A stretch of 53,096 bases of DNA. Source: Liolophura sinensis. Its lineage: Eukaryota; Mollusca; Polyplacophora; Chitonida; Chitonidae. The stretch's first letter is position 1. Each line of letters begins with the position of its first letter. The DNA is taken from NCBI RefSeq assembly GCF_032854445.1, contig NW_027018239.1, forward strand, positions 1-53,096, in the 5' to 3' direction. The notes below the pieces were generated by a model. The model saw only the letters and a list, made by a program, of their open reading frames with translations. It was not told the origin of the DNA and searched no databases. Below are positions 12,601 to 23,600 of the stretch, piece by piece. Position numbers and translations under genes: made by a program.

Positions 12601-14639
12601 CAAGTACCTTGTGTTTTTTTTATATACAAATGGTGTGGTTTTTCTACATGTAGATAAAGACATTGAGTTTGTCTTCGACTTAGAAGTAAGACATTTGCTG
12701 GGTGAGTTAAATGGGCTTGGCCCAAAGATTTGACGTCGTCTGGGCTACCGAAGGGCACATAACTTATAATGAAAAGTTGAATATAGTAATGACCAGTCGC
12801 GATTGTACATAGTTAATGTAGCCGATTTCAATTCGCAAAAAGACCAGGCAAAAATCCAAAAGTGGAAAAACTGTTCCAATGCTGCTGGTAAGAGGCTAAT
12901 CCGACGTATTTTTTGACGAGAAATCGAATGGTGCAAACCGCGTTGCTCTCCGACCAATACTTTTGGCTGTAGCCACAAATGAATAATCATTGATGTCAAG
13001 ATCACGTGCCCAGCAACGGCTCTTACTCCATGGAAACCAAGGAAATTTGCAATTTTTCAACAGCTGGAGATGCCTGGCCCAATTGCGCATCTTTTGGCAC
13101 CTTATTGATGTGGGTCAGTGTTCAATTGTACTTTTTACAGCGGACTGTATCAAGTACCTTGTGTTTTTTTTATATACAAATGGTGTTGTTTTTCTACATG
13201 TAGATAAAGACATTGAGTTTGTCTTCGACTTAGAAGTAAGACAACTGCTGGGTGAGTTAAATGGGCTTGGCCCAAAGATTTGACGTCGTCTGGGCTACCG
13301 AAGGGCACATAACTTATAATGAAAAGTTGAATATAGTAATGACCAATCGCGATTGTACATAGTTAATGTAGCCGATTTCAATTCGCAAAAAGACCAGGCA
13401 AAAATCCAAAAGTAGAAAAACTGTTCCAATGCTGCTGGTAAGAGGCTAATCCGACGTATTTTTTGACGAGAAATCGAATGGTGCAAACCGCGTTGCTCTC
13501 CGACCAATACTTTTGGCTGTAGCCACAAATGAATAATCATTGATGTCAAGATCACGTGCCCAGCAACGGCTCTTACTCCATGGAAACCAAGGAAATTTGC
13601 AATTTTTCAACAGCTGGAGATGCCTGGCCCAATTGCGCATCTTTTGGCACCTTATTGATGTGGGTCAGTGTTCAGTTGTACTTTATACAGCGGACTGTAT
13701 CAAGTATCTTTTGTTTTTTTTATATACAAATGGTGTGGTTTTTCTACATGTAGATAAAGACATTTAGTTTGTCTTCGACTTAGAAGTAAGACATTTGCTG
13801 GGTGAGTTAAATGGGCTTGGCCCAAAGATTTGACGTCGTCTGGGCTACCGAAGGCCACATAACTTATAATGAAAAGTTGAATATAGTAATGACCAGTCGC
13901 GATTGTACATAGTTAATGTAGCCGATTTCAATTCGCAAAAAGACCAGGCAAAAATCCAAAAGTAGAAAAACTGTTCCAATGCTGCTGATAAGAGGCTAAT
14001 CCGACGTATTTTTTGACGAGAAATCGAATGGTGCAAACCGCGTTGCTCTCCGACCAATACTTTTGGCTGTAGCCACAAATGAATAATCATTGATGTCAAG
14101 ATCACGTGCCCAGCAACGGCTCTTACTCCATGGAAACCAAGGAAATTTGCAATTTTTCAACAGCTGGAGATGCCTGGCCCAATTGCGCATCTTTTGGCAC
14201 CTTATTGATGTGGTTCAGTGTTCAATTGTACTTTTTACAGCGGACTGTATCAAGTACCTTGTGTTTTTTTTATATACAAATGGTGTGGTTTTTCTACATG
14301 TAGATAAAGACATTGAGTTTGTCTTCGACTTAGAAGTAAGACAACTGCTGGGTGAGTTAAATGGGCTTGGCCCAAAGATTTGACGTCGTCTGGGCTACCG
14401 AAGGGCACATAACTTATAATGAAAAGTTGAATATAGTAATGACCAGTCGCGATTGTACATAGTTAATGTAGCCGATTTCAATTCGCAAAAAGACCAGGCA
14501 AAAATCCAAAAGTAGAAAAACTGTTCCAATGCTGCTGGTAAGAGGCTAATCCGACGTATTATTTGACGAGAAATCGAATGGTGCAAACCACGTTGCTCTC
14601 CGACCAATACTTTTGGCTGTAGCCACAAATGAATAATCA
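9690..14639 (+). repeat. Region B HOR unit 1 (nine monomers, M18-M26)
   Basis: This nine-monomer block is repeated in the following block in the same order. Private markers include the M18 tail CTAGTAAGAAGC; M19 TTCTATTG; and M20 CACGTGTCC, CAAATTTTC and GTGTTG together with CTTAGCCC and GGCCACA. M22 has a T9 tract followed by a TTCCATTGCTG, GTATTATTTG and ACCACG tail. M23 has a TTCGC tail with AAGTGG, and M25 has GGCCACA. Its length is 4,950 bp, exactly 9 x 550 (M18 is 1 bp short and M22 1 bp long). Most monomers here have the TTCGC tail with AAGTAGAAA, which distinguishes region B from region D. Confidence 0.8.
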
Positions 14640-17600
14640 TTGATGTCAAGATCACGTGCCCAGCAACGGCTCTTACTCCATGGAAACCAAGGAAATTTGC
14701 AATTTTTCAACAGCTGGAGATGCCTGGCCCAATTGCGCATCTTTTGGCACCTTATTGATGTGGGTCAGTGTTCAATTGTACTTTTTACAGCGGACTGTAT
14801 CAAGTACCTTGTGTTTTTTTTATATACAAATGGTGTGGTTTTTCTACATGTAGATAAAGACATTGAGTTTGTCTTCGACTTAGAAGTAAGACATTTGCTG
14901 GGTGAGTTAAATGGGCTTGGCCCAAAGATTTGACGTCGTCTGGGCTACCGAAGGGCACATAACTTATAATGAAAAGTTGAATATAGTAATGACCAGTCGC
15001 GATTGTACATAGTTAATGTAGCCGATTTCAATTCGCAAAAAGACCAGGCAAAAATCCAAAAGTAGAAAAACTGTTCCAATGCTGCTAGTAAGAAGCTAAT
15101 CCGACGTATTTTTTGACGAGAAATCGAATGGTGCAAACCACGTTGCTCTCCGACCAATACTTTTGGCTGTAGCCACAAATGAATAATCATTGATGTCAAG
15201 ATCACGTGCCCAGCAACGGCTCTTACTCCATGGAAACCAAGGAAATTTGCAATTTTTCAACAGCTGGAGATGCCTGGCCCAATTGCGCATCTTTTGGCAC
15301 CTTATTGATGTGGGTCAGTGTTCTATTGTACTTTTTACAGCGGACTGTATCAAGTACCTTTTGTTTTTTTTATATACAAATGGTGTGGTTTTTCTACATG
15401 TAGATAAAGACATTGAGTTTGTCTTCGACTTAGAAGTAAGACATTTGCTGGGTGAGTTAAATGGGCTTGGCCCAAAGATTTGACGTCGTCTGGGCTACCG
15501 AAGGGCACATAACTTATAATGAAAAGTTGAATATAGTAATGACCAGTCGCGATTGTACATAGTTAATGTAGTCGATTTCAATTCGCAAAAAGACCAGGCA
15601 AAAATCCAAAAGTAGAAAAACTGTTCCAATGCTGCTAGTAAGATGCTAATCCGACGTATTTTTTGACGAGAAATCGAATGGTGCAAACCACGTTGCTCTC
15701 CGACCAATACTTTTGGCTGTAGCCACAAATGAATAATCATTGATGTCAAGATCACGTGCCCAGCAACGGCTCTTACTCCATGGAAACCAAGGAAATTTGC
15801 AATTTTTCAACAGCTGGAGATGCCTGGCCCAATTGCGCATCTTTTGGCACCTTATTGATGTGGGTCAGTGTTCTATTGTACTTTTTACAGCGGACTGTAT
15901 CAAGTACCTTTTGTTTTTTTTATATACAAATGGTGTGGTTTTTCTACATGTAGATAAAGACATTGAGTTTGTCTTCGACTTAGAAGTAAGACATTTGCTG
16001 GGTGAGTTAAATGGGCTTGGCCCAAAGATTTGACGTCGTCTGGGCTACCGAAGGGCACATAACTTATAATGAAAAGTTGAATATAGTAATGACCAGTCGC
16101 GATTGTACATAGTTAATGTAGCCGATTTCAATTCGCAAAAAGACCAGGCAAAAATCCAAAAGTAGAAAAACTGTTCCAATGCTGCTGGTAAGAGGCTAAT
16201 CCGACGTATTTTTTGACGAGAAATCGAATGGTGCAAACCGCGTTGCTCTCCGACCAATACTTTTGGCTGTAGCCACAAATGAATAATCATTGATGTCAAG
16301 ATCACGTGTCCAGCAACGGCTCTTACTCCATGGAAACCAAGGAAATTTGCAAATTTTCAACAGCTGGAGATGCCTGGCCCAATTGCGCATCTTTTGGCAC
16401 CTTATTGATGTGGGTCAGTGTTCAATTGTACTTTTTACAGCGGACTGTATCAAGTACCTTGTGTTTTTTTTATATACAAATGGTGTTGTTTTTCTACATG
16501 TAGATAAAGACATTGAGTTTGTCTTCGACTTAGAAGTATGACATTTGCTGGGTGAGTTAAATGGGCTTAGCCCAAAGATTTGACGTCGTCTGGGTTACCG
16601 AAGGCCACATAACTTATAATGAAAAGTTGAATATAGTAATGACCAGTCTCGATTGTACATAGTTAATGTAGCCGATTTCAATTAGCAAAAGGACCAGGCA
16701 AAAATCCAAAAGTGGAAAAACTGTTCCAATGCTGCTGGTAAGAGGCTAATCCGACGTGTTTTTTGACAAGAAATCGAATGGTGCAAACCGCGTTGCTCTC
16801 CGACCAATACTTTTGGCTGTAGCCACAAATGAATAATCATTGATGTCAAGATCACGTGCCCAGCAACGGCTCTTACTCCATGGAAACCAAGGAAATTTGC
16901 AATTTTTCAACAGCTGGAGATGCCTGGCCCAATTGCGCATCTTTTGGCACTTTATTGATGTGGGTCAGTGTTCAATTGTACTTTTTACAGCGGACTGTAT
17001 CAAGTACCTTGTGTTTTTTTTATATACAAATGGTGTGGTTTTTCTACATGTAGATAAAGACATTGAGTTTGTCTTCGACTTAGAAGTAAGACAACTGCTG
17101 GGTGAGTTAAATGGGCTTGGCCCAAAGATTTGACGTCGTCTGGGCTACCGAAGGGCACATAACTTATAATGAAAAGTTGAATATAGTAATGACCAGTCGC
17201 GATTGTACATAGTTAATGTAGCCGATTTCAATTCGCAAAAAGACCAGGCAAAAATCCAAAAGTAGAAAAACTGTTCCAATGCTGCTGGTAAGAGGCTAAT
17301 CCGACGTATTTTTTGACGAGAAATCGAATGGTGCAAACCGCGTTGCTCTCCGACCAATACTTTTGGCTGTAGCCACAAATGAATAATCATTGATGTCAAG
17401 ATCACGTGCCCAGCAACGGCTCTTACTCCATGGAAACCAAGGAAATTTGCAATTTTTCAACAGCTGGAGATGCCTGGCCCAATTGCGCATCTTTTGGCAC
17501 CTTATTGATGTGGGTCAGTGTTCAATTGTACTTTTTACAGCGGACTGTATCAAGTACCTTGTGTTTTTTTTTATATACAAATGGTGTGGTTTTTCTACAT

Positions 17601-20142
17601 GTAGATAAAGACATTGAGTTTGTCTTCGACTTAGAAGTAAGACAACTGCTGGGTGAGTTAAATGGGCTTGGCCCAAAGATTTGACGTCGTCTGGGCTACC
17701 GAAGGCCACATAACTTATAATGAAAAGTTGAATATAGTAATGACCAGTCGCGATTGTACATAGTTAATGTAGCCGATTTCAATTCGCAAAAAGACCAGGC
17801 AAAAATCCAAAAGTAGAAAAACTGTTCCATTGCTGCTGGTAAGAGGCTAATCCGACGTATTATTTGACGAGAAATCGAATGGTGCAAACCACGTTGCTCT
17901 CCGACCAATACTTTTGGCTGTAGCCACAAATGAATAATCATTGATGTCAAGATCACGTGCCCAGCAACGGCTCTTACTCCATGGAAACCAAGGAAATTTG
18001 CAATTTTTCAACAGCTGGAGATGCCTGGCCCAATTGCGCATCTTTTGGCACCTTATTGATGTGGGTCAGTGTTCAATTGTTCTTTTTACAGCGGACTGTA
18101 TCAAGTACCTTGTGTTTTTTTTATATACAAATGGTGTGGTTTTTCTACATGTAGATAAAGACATTGAGTTTGTCTTCGACTTAGAAGTAAGACATTTGCT
18201 GGGTGAGTTAAATGGGCTTGGCCCAAAGATTTGACGTCGTCTGGGCTACCGAAGGGCACATAACTTATAATGAAAAGTTGAATATAGTAATGACCAGTCG
18301 CGATTGTACATAGTTAATGTAGCCGATTTCAATTCGCAAAAAGAGCAGGCAAAAATCCAAAAGTGGAAAAACTGTTCCAATGCTGCTGGTGAGAGGCTAA
18401 TCCGACGTATTTTTTGACGAGAAATCGAATGGTGCAAACCGCGTTGCTCTCCGACCAATACTTTTGGCTGTAGCCACAAATGAATAATCATGGATGTCAA
18501 GATCACGTGCCCAGCAACGGCTCTTACTCCATGGAAACCAAGGAAATTTGCAATTTTTCAACAGCTGGAGATGCCTGGCCCAATTGCGCATCTTTTGGCA
18601 CCTTATTGATGTGGGTCAGTGTTCAATTGTACTTTTTACAGCGGACTGTATCAAGTACCTTGTGTTTTTTTTTATATACAAATGGTGTGGTTTTTCTACA
18701 TGTAGATAAAGACATTGAGTTTGTCTTCGACTTAGAAGTAAGACAACTGCTGGGTGAGTTAAATGGGCTTGGCCCAAAGATTTGACGTCGTCTGGGCTAC
18801 CGAAGGGCACATAACTTATAATGAAAGGTTGAATATAGTAATGACCAGTCGCGATTGTACATAGTTAATGTAGCCGATTTCAATTCGCAAAAAGACCAGG
18901 CAAAAATCCAAAAGTAGAAAAACTGTTCCATTGCTGCTGGTAAGAGGCTAATCCGACGTATTATTTGACGAGAAATCGAATGGTGCAAACCACGTTGCTC
19001 TCCGACCAATACTTTTGGCTGTAGCCACAAATGAATAATCATTGATGTCAAGATCACGTGCCCAGCAACGGCTCTTACTCCATGGAAACCAAGGAAATTT
19101 GCAATTTTTCAACAGCTGGAGATGCCTGGCCCAATTGCGCATCTTTTGGCACCTTATTGATGTGGGTCAGTGTTCAATTGTACTTTTTACAGCGGACTGT
19201 ATCAAGTACCTTGTGTTTTTTTTATATACAAATGGTGTTGTTTTTCTATATGTAGATGAAGACATTGAGTTTGTCTTCGACTTAGAAGTAAGACATTTGC
19301 TGGGTGAGTTAAATGGGCTTGGCCCAAAGATTTGACGTCGTCTGGGCTACCGAAGGCCACATAACTTATAATGAAAAGTTGAATATAGTAATGACCAGTC
19401 GCGATTGTACATAGTTAATGTAGCCGATTTCAATTCGCAAAAAGACCAGGCAAAAATCCAAAAGTAGAAAAACTGTTCCAATGCTGCTGGTAAGAGGCTA
19501 ATCCGACGTATTTTTTGACGAGAAATCGAATGGTGCAAACCGCGTTGCTCTCCGACCAATACTTTTGGCTGTAGCCACAAATGAATAATCATTGATGTCA
19601 AGATCACGTGCCCAGCAACGGCTCTTACTCCATGGAAACCAAGGAAATTTGCAATTTTTCAACAGCTGGAGATGCCTGGCCCAATTGCGCATCTTTTGGC
19701 ACCTTATTGATGTGGGTCAGTGTTCAATTGTACTTTTTACAGCGGACTGTATCAAGTACCTTGTGTATTTTTTTATATACAAATGGTGTGGTTTTTCTAC
19801 ATGTAGATAAAGACATTGAGTTTGTCTTCGACTTAGAAGTAAGACAACTGCTGGGTGAGTTAAATGGGCTTGGCCCAAAGATTTGACGTCGTCTGGGCTA
19901 CCGAAGGGCACATAACTTATAATGAAAAGTTGAATATAGTAATGACCAGTCGCGATTGTACATAGTTAATGTAGCCGATTTCAATTCGCAAAAAGACCAG
20001 GCAAAAATCCAAAAGTAGAAAAACTGTTCCAATGCTGCTGGTAAGAGGCTAATCCGACGTATTTTTTGACGAGAAATCGAATGGTGCAAACCGCGTTGCT
20101 CTCCGACCAATACTTTTGGCTGTAGCCACAAATGAATAATCA
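14640..20142 (+). repeat. Region B HOR unit 2 (ten monomers, M27-M36)
   Basis: The order of unit 1 is repeated: M18 to M27, M19 to M28 and M29, M20 to M30, M21 to M31, M22 to M32, M23 to M33, and more loosely M24-M26 to M34-M36. M30 repeats the M20 signature (CACGTGTCC, CAAATTTTC, GTGTTG, CTTAGCCC, GGCCACA). M32 repeats the M22 signature (T9 tract, TTCCATTGCTG, GTATTATTTG). The unit is one monomer longer because the M19 equivalent is present twice. M34 also has a T9 tract and an M22/M32-type tail, so that subtype has spread within the unit. Confidence 0.75.
15190..16289 (+). repeat. Tandem duplication of a single monomer (M28/M29)
   Basis: M28 and M29 both carry TTCTATTG and ACCTTTTG, a combination present once per cycle elsewhere (M15, M19). 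The tail of M28 reads CTAGTAAGATGC with ACCACG, a one-base derivative of the CTAGTAAGAAGC tail of M27, and has a private GTAGTCGATT. Duplication of one monomer, followed by at least two substitutions, explains why HOR unit 2 is ten monomers long. Confidence 0.75.
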
Positions 20143-20316
20143 TTGATGTCAAGATCACGTGCCCAGCAACGGCTCTTACTCCATGGAAACCAAGGAAATT
20201 TGCAATTTTTCAACAGCTGGAGATGCCTGGCCCAATTGCGCATCTTTTGGCACCTTATTGATGTGGGTCAGTGTTCAATTGTACTTTTTACAGCGGACTG
20301 TATCAAGTACCTTGTG

Positions 20317-20324
20317 TTTTTTTT
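20317..20324 (+). repeat. T8 tract (representative), length-variable in the array
   Basis: Every monomer has this T run about 174 bp after its anchor. It is T8 in most copies. It is T7 in M41, M43-M45, M47, M48, M55, M58, M64, M66, M70, M71, M92 and M96; T9 in M6, M22, M32, M34 and M73; and T10 in M84. M18 and M36 have an A within the tract. It accounts for most of the 549- and 551-bp monomers and shifts every forward reading frame that crosses it. Confidence 0.9.
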
Positions 20325-20346
20325 ATATACAAATGGTGTGGTTTTT

Positions 20347-20356
20347 CTACATGTAG
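20347..20356. repeat. 10-bp perfect palindrome CTACATGTAG (representative)
   Basis: This is a perfect dyad just after the T5 tract, present in nearly every monomer. M35 has one change (CTATATGTAG at about 19247-19256). It could be a dimeric protein-binding site. I cannot assign a protein, and a 10-bp palindrome can be a chance feature of the founding sequence. Confidence 0.55.
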
Positions 20357-20689
20357 ATAAAGACATTGAGTTTGTCTTCGACTTAGAAGTAAGACATTTG
20401 CTGGGTGAGTTAAATGGGCTTGGCCCAAAGATTTGACGTCGTCTGGGCTACCGAAGGGCACATAACTTATAATGAAAAGTTGAATATAGTAATGACCAGT
20501 CGCGATTGTACATAGTTAATGTAGCTGATTTCAATTAGCAAAAAGACCAGGCAAAAATCCAAAAGTGGAAAAACTGTTCCAATGCTGCTGGTAAGAGGCT
20601 AATCCGACGTATTTTTTGACGAGAAATCGAATGGTGCAAACCGCGTTGCTCTCCGACCAATACTTTTGGCTGTAGCCACAAATGAATAA
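20353..20689 (+). pseudogene. Possible relic of a serpin-like coding fragment (representative copy)
   Basis: Read forward with frameshifts, this part of the monomer gives DKDIEFVFDLEVRHLLGELN, then FDVVWATEGHITYNEKLN, then VNVADFNSQKDQAKIQKW, then AAGKRLIRRIF and NRVALRPILLA. The order and rough spacing resemble the serpin stretch running from helix D (LL..LN) through 'AN.iY...gY.l' and 'vDF......INxWV...T.gKI' to 'TRLVLVNAIYF'. Three single-base shifts are needed: one C or G lost near GGCCC (as actually seen in M0, M7 and M18), one near GATTGTACATAG, and one T lost in GTATTTTTTG (as actually seen in M85). The match is by eye only. No intact frame exists, and the region could instead be non-coding sequence with chance resemblance. 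Confidence 0.2.
20540..20573. other. Cluster of A-tracts, candidate curved DNA (representative)
   Basis: Four A-tracts of 4-5 bases lie at 20540-20544, 20553-20557, 20561-20564 and 20569-20573. Their centres are 13, 7.5 and 8.5 bp apart, averaging near one helical turn. In TTAGAAAAAATACC monomers the first tract is six A. Intrinsic curvature from phased A-tracts is a common property of satellite DNA. The spacing here is irregular, so bending is only suggested. Confidence 0.4.
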
Positions 20690-20692
20690 TCA

Positions 20693-23600
20693 TTGATGTC
20701 AAGATCACGTGCCCAGCAACGGCTCTTACTCCATGGAAACCAAGGAAATTTGCAATTTTTCAACAGCTGGAGATGCCTGGCCCAATTGCGCATCTTTTGG
20801 CACCTTATTGATGTGGGTCAGTGTTCAATTGTACTTTTTACAGCGGACTGTATCAAGTACCTTGTGCTTTTTTTATATACAAATGGTGTGGTTTTTCTAC
20901 ATGTAGATAAAGACATTGAGTTTGTCTTCGACTTAGAAGTAAGACAACTGCTGGGTGAGTTAAATGGGCTTGGCCCAAAGATTTGACGTCGTCTGGGCTA
21001 CCGAAGGGCACATAACTTATAATGAAAAGTTGAATATAGTAATGACCAGTCGCGATTGTACATAGTTAATGTAGCCGATTTCAATTCGCAAAAAGACCAG
21101 GCAAAAATCCAAAAGTAGAAAAACTGTTCCAATGCTGCTGGTAAGAGGCTAATCCGACGTATTTTTTGACGAGAAATCGAATGGTGCAAACCGCGTTGCT
21201 CTCCGACCAATACTTTTGGCTGTAGCCACAAATGAATAATCATTGATGTCAAGATCACGTGCCCAGCAACGGCTCTTACTCCATGGAAACCAAGGAAATT
21301 TGCAATTTTTCAACAGCTGGAGATGCCTGGCCCAATTGCGCATCTTTTGGCACCTTATTGATGTGGGTCAGTGTTCAATTGTACTTTTTACAGCGGACTG
21401 TATCAAGTACCTTGTGTTTTTTTTATATACAAATGGTGTGGTTTTTCTACATGTAGATAAAGACATTGAGTTTGTCTTCGACTTAGAAGTAAGACATTTG
21501 CTGGGTGAGTTAAATGGGCTTGGCCCAAAGATTTGACGTCGTCTGGGCTACCGAAGGGCACATAACTTATAATGAAAAGTTGAATATAGTAATGACCAGT
21601 CGCGATTGTACATAGTTAATGTAGCTGATTTCAATTAGCAAAAAGACCAGGCAAAAATCCAAAAGTGGAAAAACTGTTCCAATGCTGCTGGTAAGAGGCT
21701 AATCCGACGTATTTTTTGACGAGAAATCGAATGGTGCAAACCGCGTTGCTCTCCGACCAATACTTTTGGCTGTAGCCACAAATGAATAATCATTGATGTC
21801 AAGATCACGTGCCCAGCAACGGCTCTTACTCCATGGAAACCAAGGAAATTTGCAATTTTTCAACAGCTGAAGATGCCTGGCCCAATTGCGCATCTTTTGG
21901 CACCTTATTGATGTGGGTCAGTGTTCAATTGTACTTTTTACAGCGGACTGTATCAAGTACCTTGTGTTTTTTTTATATACAAATGGTGTGGTTTTTCTAC
22001 ATGTAGATAAAGACATTGAGTTTGTCTTCGACTTAGAAGTAAGACAACTGCTGGGTGAGTTAAATGGGCTTGGCCCAAAGATTTGACGTCGTCTGGGCTA
22101 CCGAAGGCCACATAACTTATAATGAAAAGTTGAATATAGTAATGACCAGTCGCGATTGTACATAGTTAATGTAGCCGATTTCAATTCGCAAAAAGACCAG
22201 GCAAAAATCCAAAAGTAGAAAAACTGTTCCAATGCTGCTGGTAAGAGGCTAATTTGACGTATTTTTTGACGAGAAATCGAATGGTGCAAACCGCGTTGCT
22301 CTCCGACCAATACTTTTGGCTGTAGCCACAAATGAATAATCATTGATGTCAAGATCATGTGCCCAGCAACGGCTCTTACTCCATGGAAACCAAGGAAATT
22401 TGCAATTTTTCAACAGCTGGAGATGCCTGGCCCAATTGCGCATCTTTTGGCACCTTATTGATGTGGGTCAGTGTTCAATTGTACTTTTTACAGCGGACTG
22501 TATCAAGTACCTTGTGTTTTTTTATATACAAATGGTTTGGTTTTTCTACATGTAGATAAAGACATTGAGTTTGTCTTCGACTTAGAAGTAAGACATTTGC
22601 TGGGTGAGTTAAATGGGCTTGGCCCAAAGATTTGACGTCGTCTGGGCTACCGAAGGCCACATAACTTATAATGAAAAGTTGAATATAGTAATGACCAGTC
22701 GCGATTGTACATAGTTAATGTAGCCGATTTCAATTAGCAAAAAGACCTGGCAAAAATCCAAAAGTGGAAAAACTGTTCCAATGCTGCTGGTAAGAGGCTA
22801 ATTTGACGTATTTTTTGACGAGAAATCGAATGGTGCAAACCGCGTTGCTCTCCGACCAATACTTTTGGCTGTAGCCACAAATGAATAATCATTGATGTCA
22901 AGATCACGTGCCCAGCAACGGCTCTTACTCCATGGAAACCAAGGAAATTTGCAATTTTTCAACAGCTGGAGATGCCTGGCCCAATTGCGCATCTTTTGGC
23001 ACCTTATTGATGTGGGTCAGTGTTCAATTGTACTTTTTACAGCGGACTGTATCAAGTACCTTGTGTTTTTTTTATATACAAATGGTGTGGTTTTTCTACA
23101 TGTAGATAAAGACATTGAGTTTGTCTTCGACTTAGAAGTAAGACATTTGCTGGGTGAGTTAAATGGGCTTGGCCCAAAGATTTGACGTCGTCTGGGCTAC
23201 CGAAGGGCACATAACTTATAATGAAAAGTTGAATATAGTAATGACCAGTCGCGATTGTACATAGTTAATGTAGCCGATTTCAATTAGAAAAAATACCAGG
23301 CAAAAATCCAAAAGTGGAAAAACTGTTCCAATGCTGCTGGTAAGAGGCTAATCCGACGTATTTTTTGACGAGAAATCGAATGGTGCAAACCGCGTTGCTC
23401 TCCGACCAATACTTTTGGCTGTAGCCACAAATGAATAATCATTGATGTCAAGATCACGTGCCCAGCAACGGCTCTTACTCCATGGAAACCAAGGAAATTT
23501 GCAATTTTTCAACAGCTGGAGATGCCTGGCCCAATTGCGCATCTTTTGGCACCTTATTGATGTGGGTCAGTGTTCAGTTGTACTTTTTACAGCAGACTTT

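Larger units (their letters stand above)
20143..20692 (+). repeat. Reference monomer (M37) with internal landmarks
   Basis: This 550-bp copy is close to the array consensus and serves as a map. Landmarks in order: CACGTG at 20156-20161; CCATGG at 20181-20186; a T8 tract at 20317-20324 running into TATATAC (20324-20330); a T5 tract at 20342-20346; the 10-bp palindrome CTACATGTAG at 20347-20356; TGACGTC at 20434-20440; TCGCGA at 20500-20505; and four A-tracts in 20540-20573. By hand count it has 122 G and 101 C (40.5% GC). I see no internal subrepeat dividing the 550 bp into smaller units. Its tail carries GCTGATTTCAATTAGC, shared with M39, M49, M53, M59 and M62, so it is a region C subtype. 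Confidence 0.9.

Noticed and set aside
20324-20330. TATA box of a real promoter
   Set aside because: TATATAC after a T run is expected by chance in 60% AT DNA. No associated gene or initiator follows.
20374-20390. CENP-B box (TTCG....A..CGGG)
   Set aside because: The monomer has TTCGACTTAGAAGTAAG, which matches the left TTCG and the central A but lacks the CGGG half. No other site is closer.
20143-20692. Monomer being itself a dimer or trimer of a smaller unit
   Set aside because: Comparing halves and thirds by eye shows only short coincidental words, such as GGTGCAAACC and GGTGTGG, and no sustained similarity.
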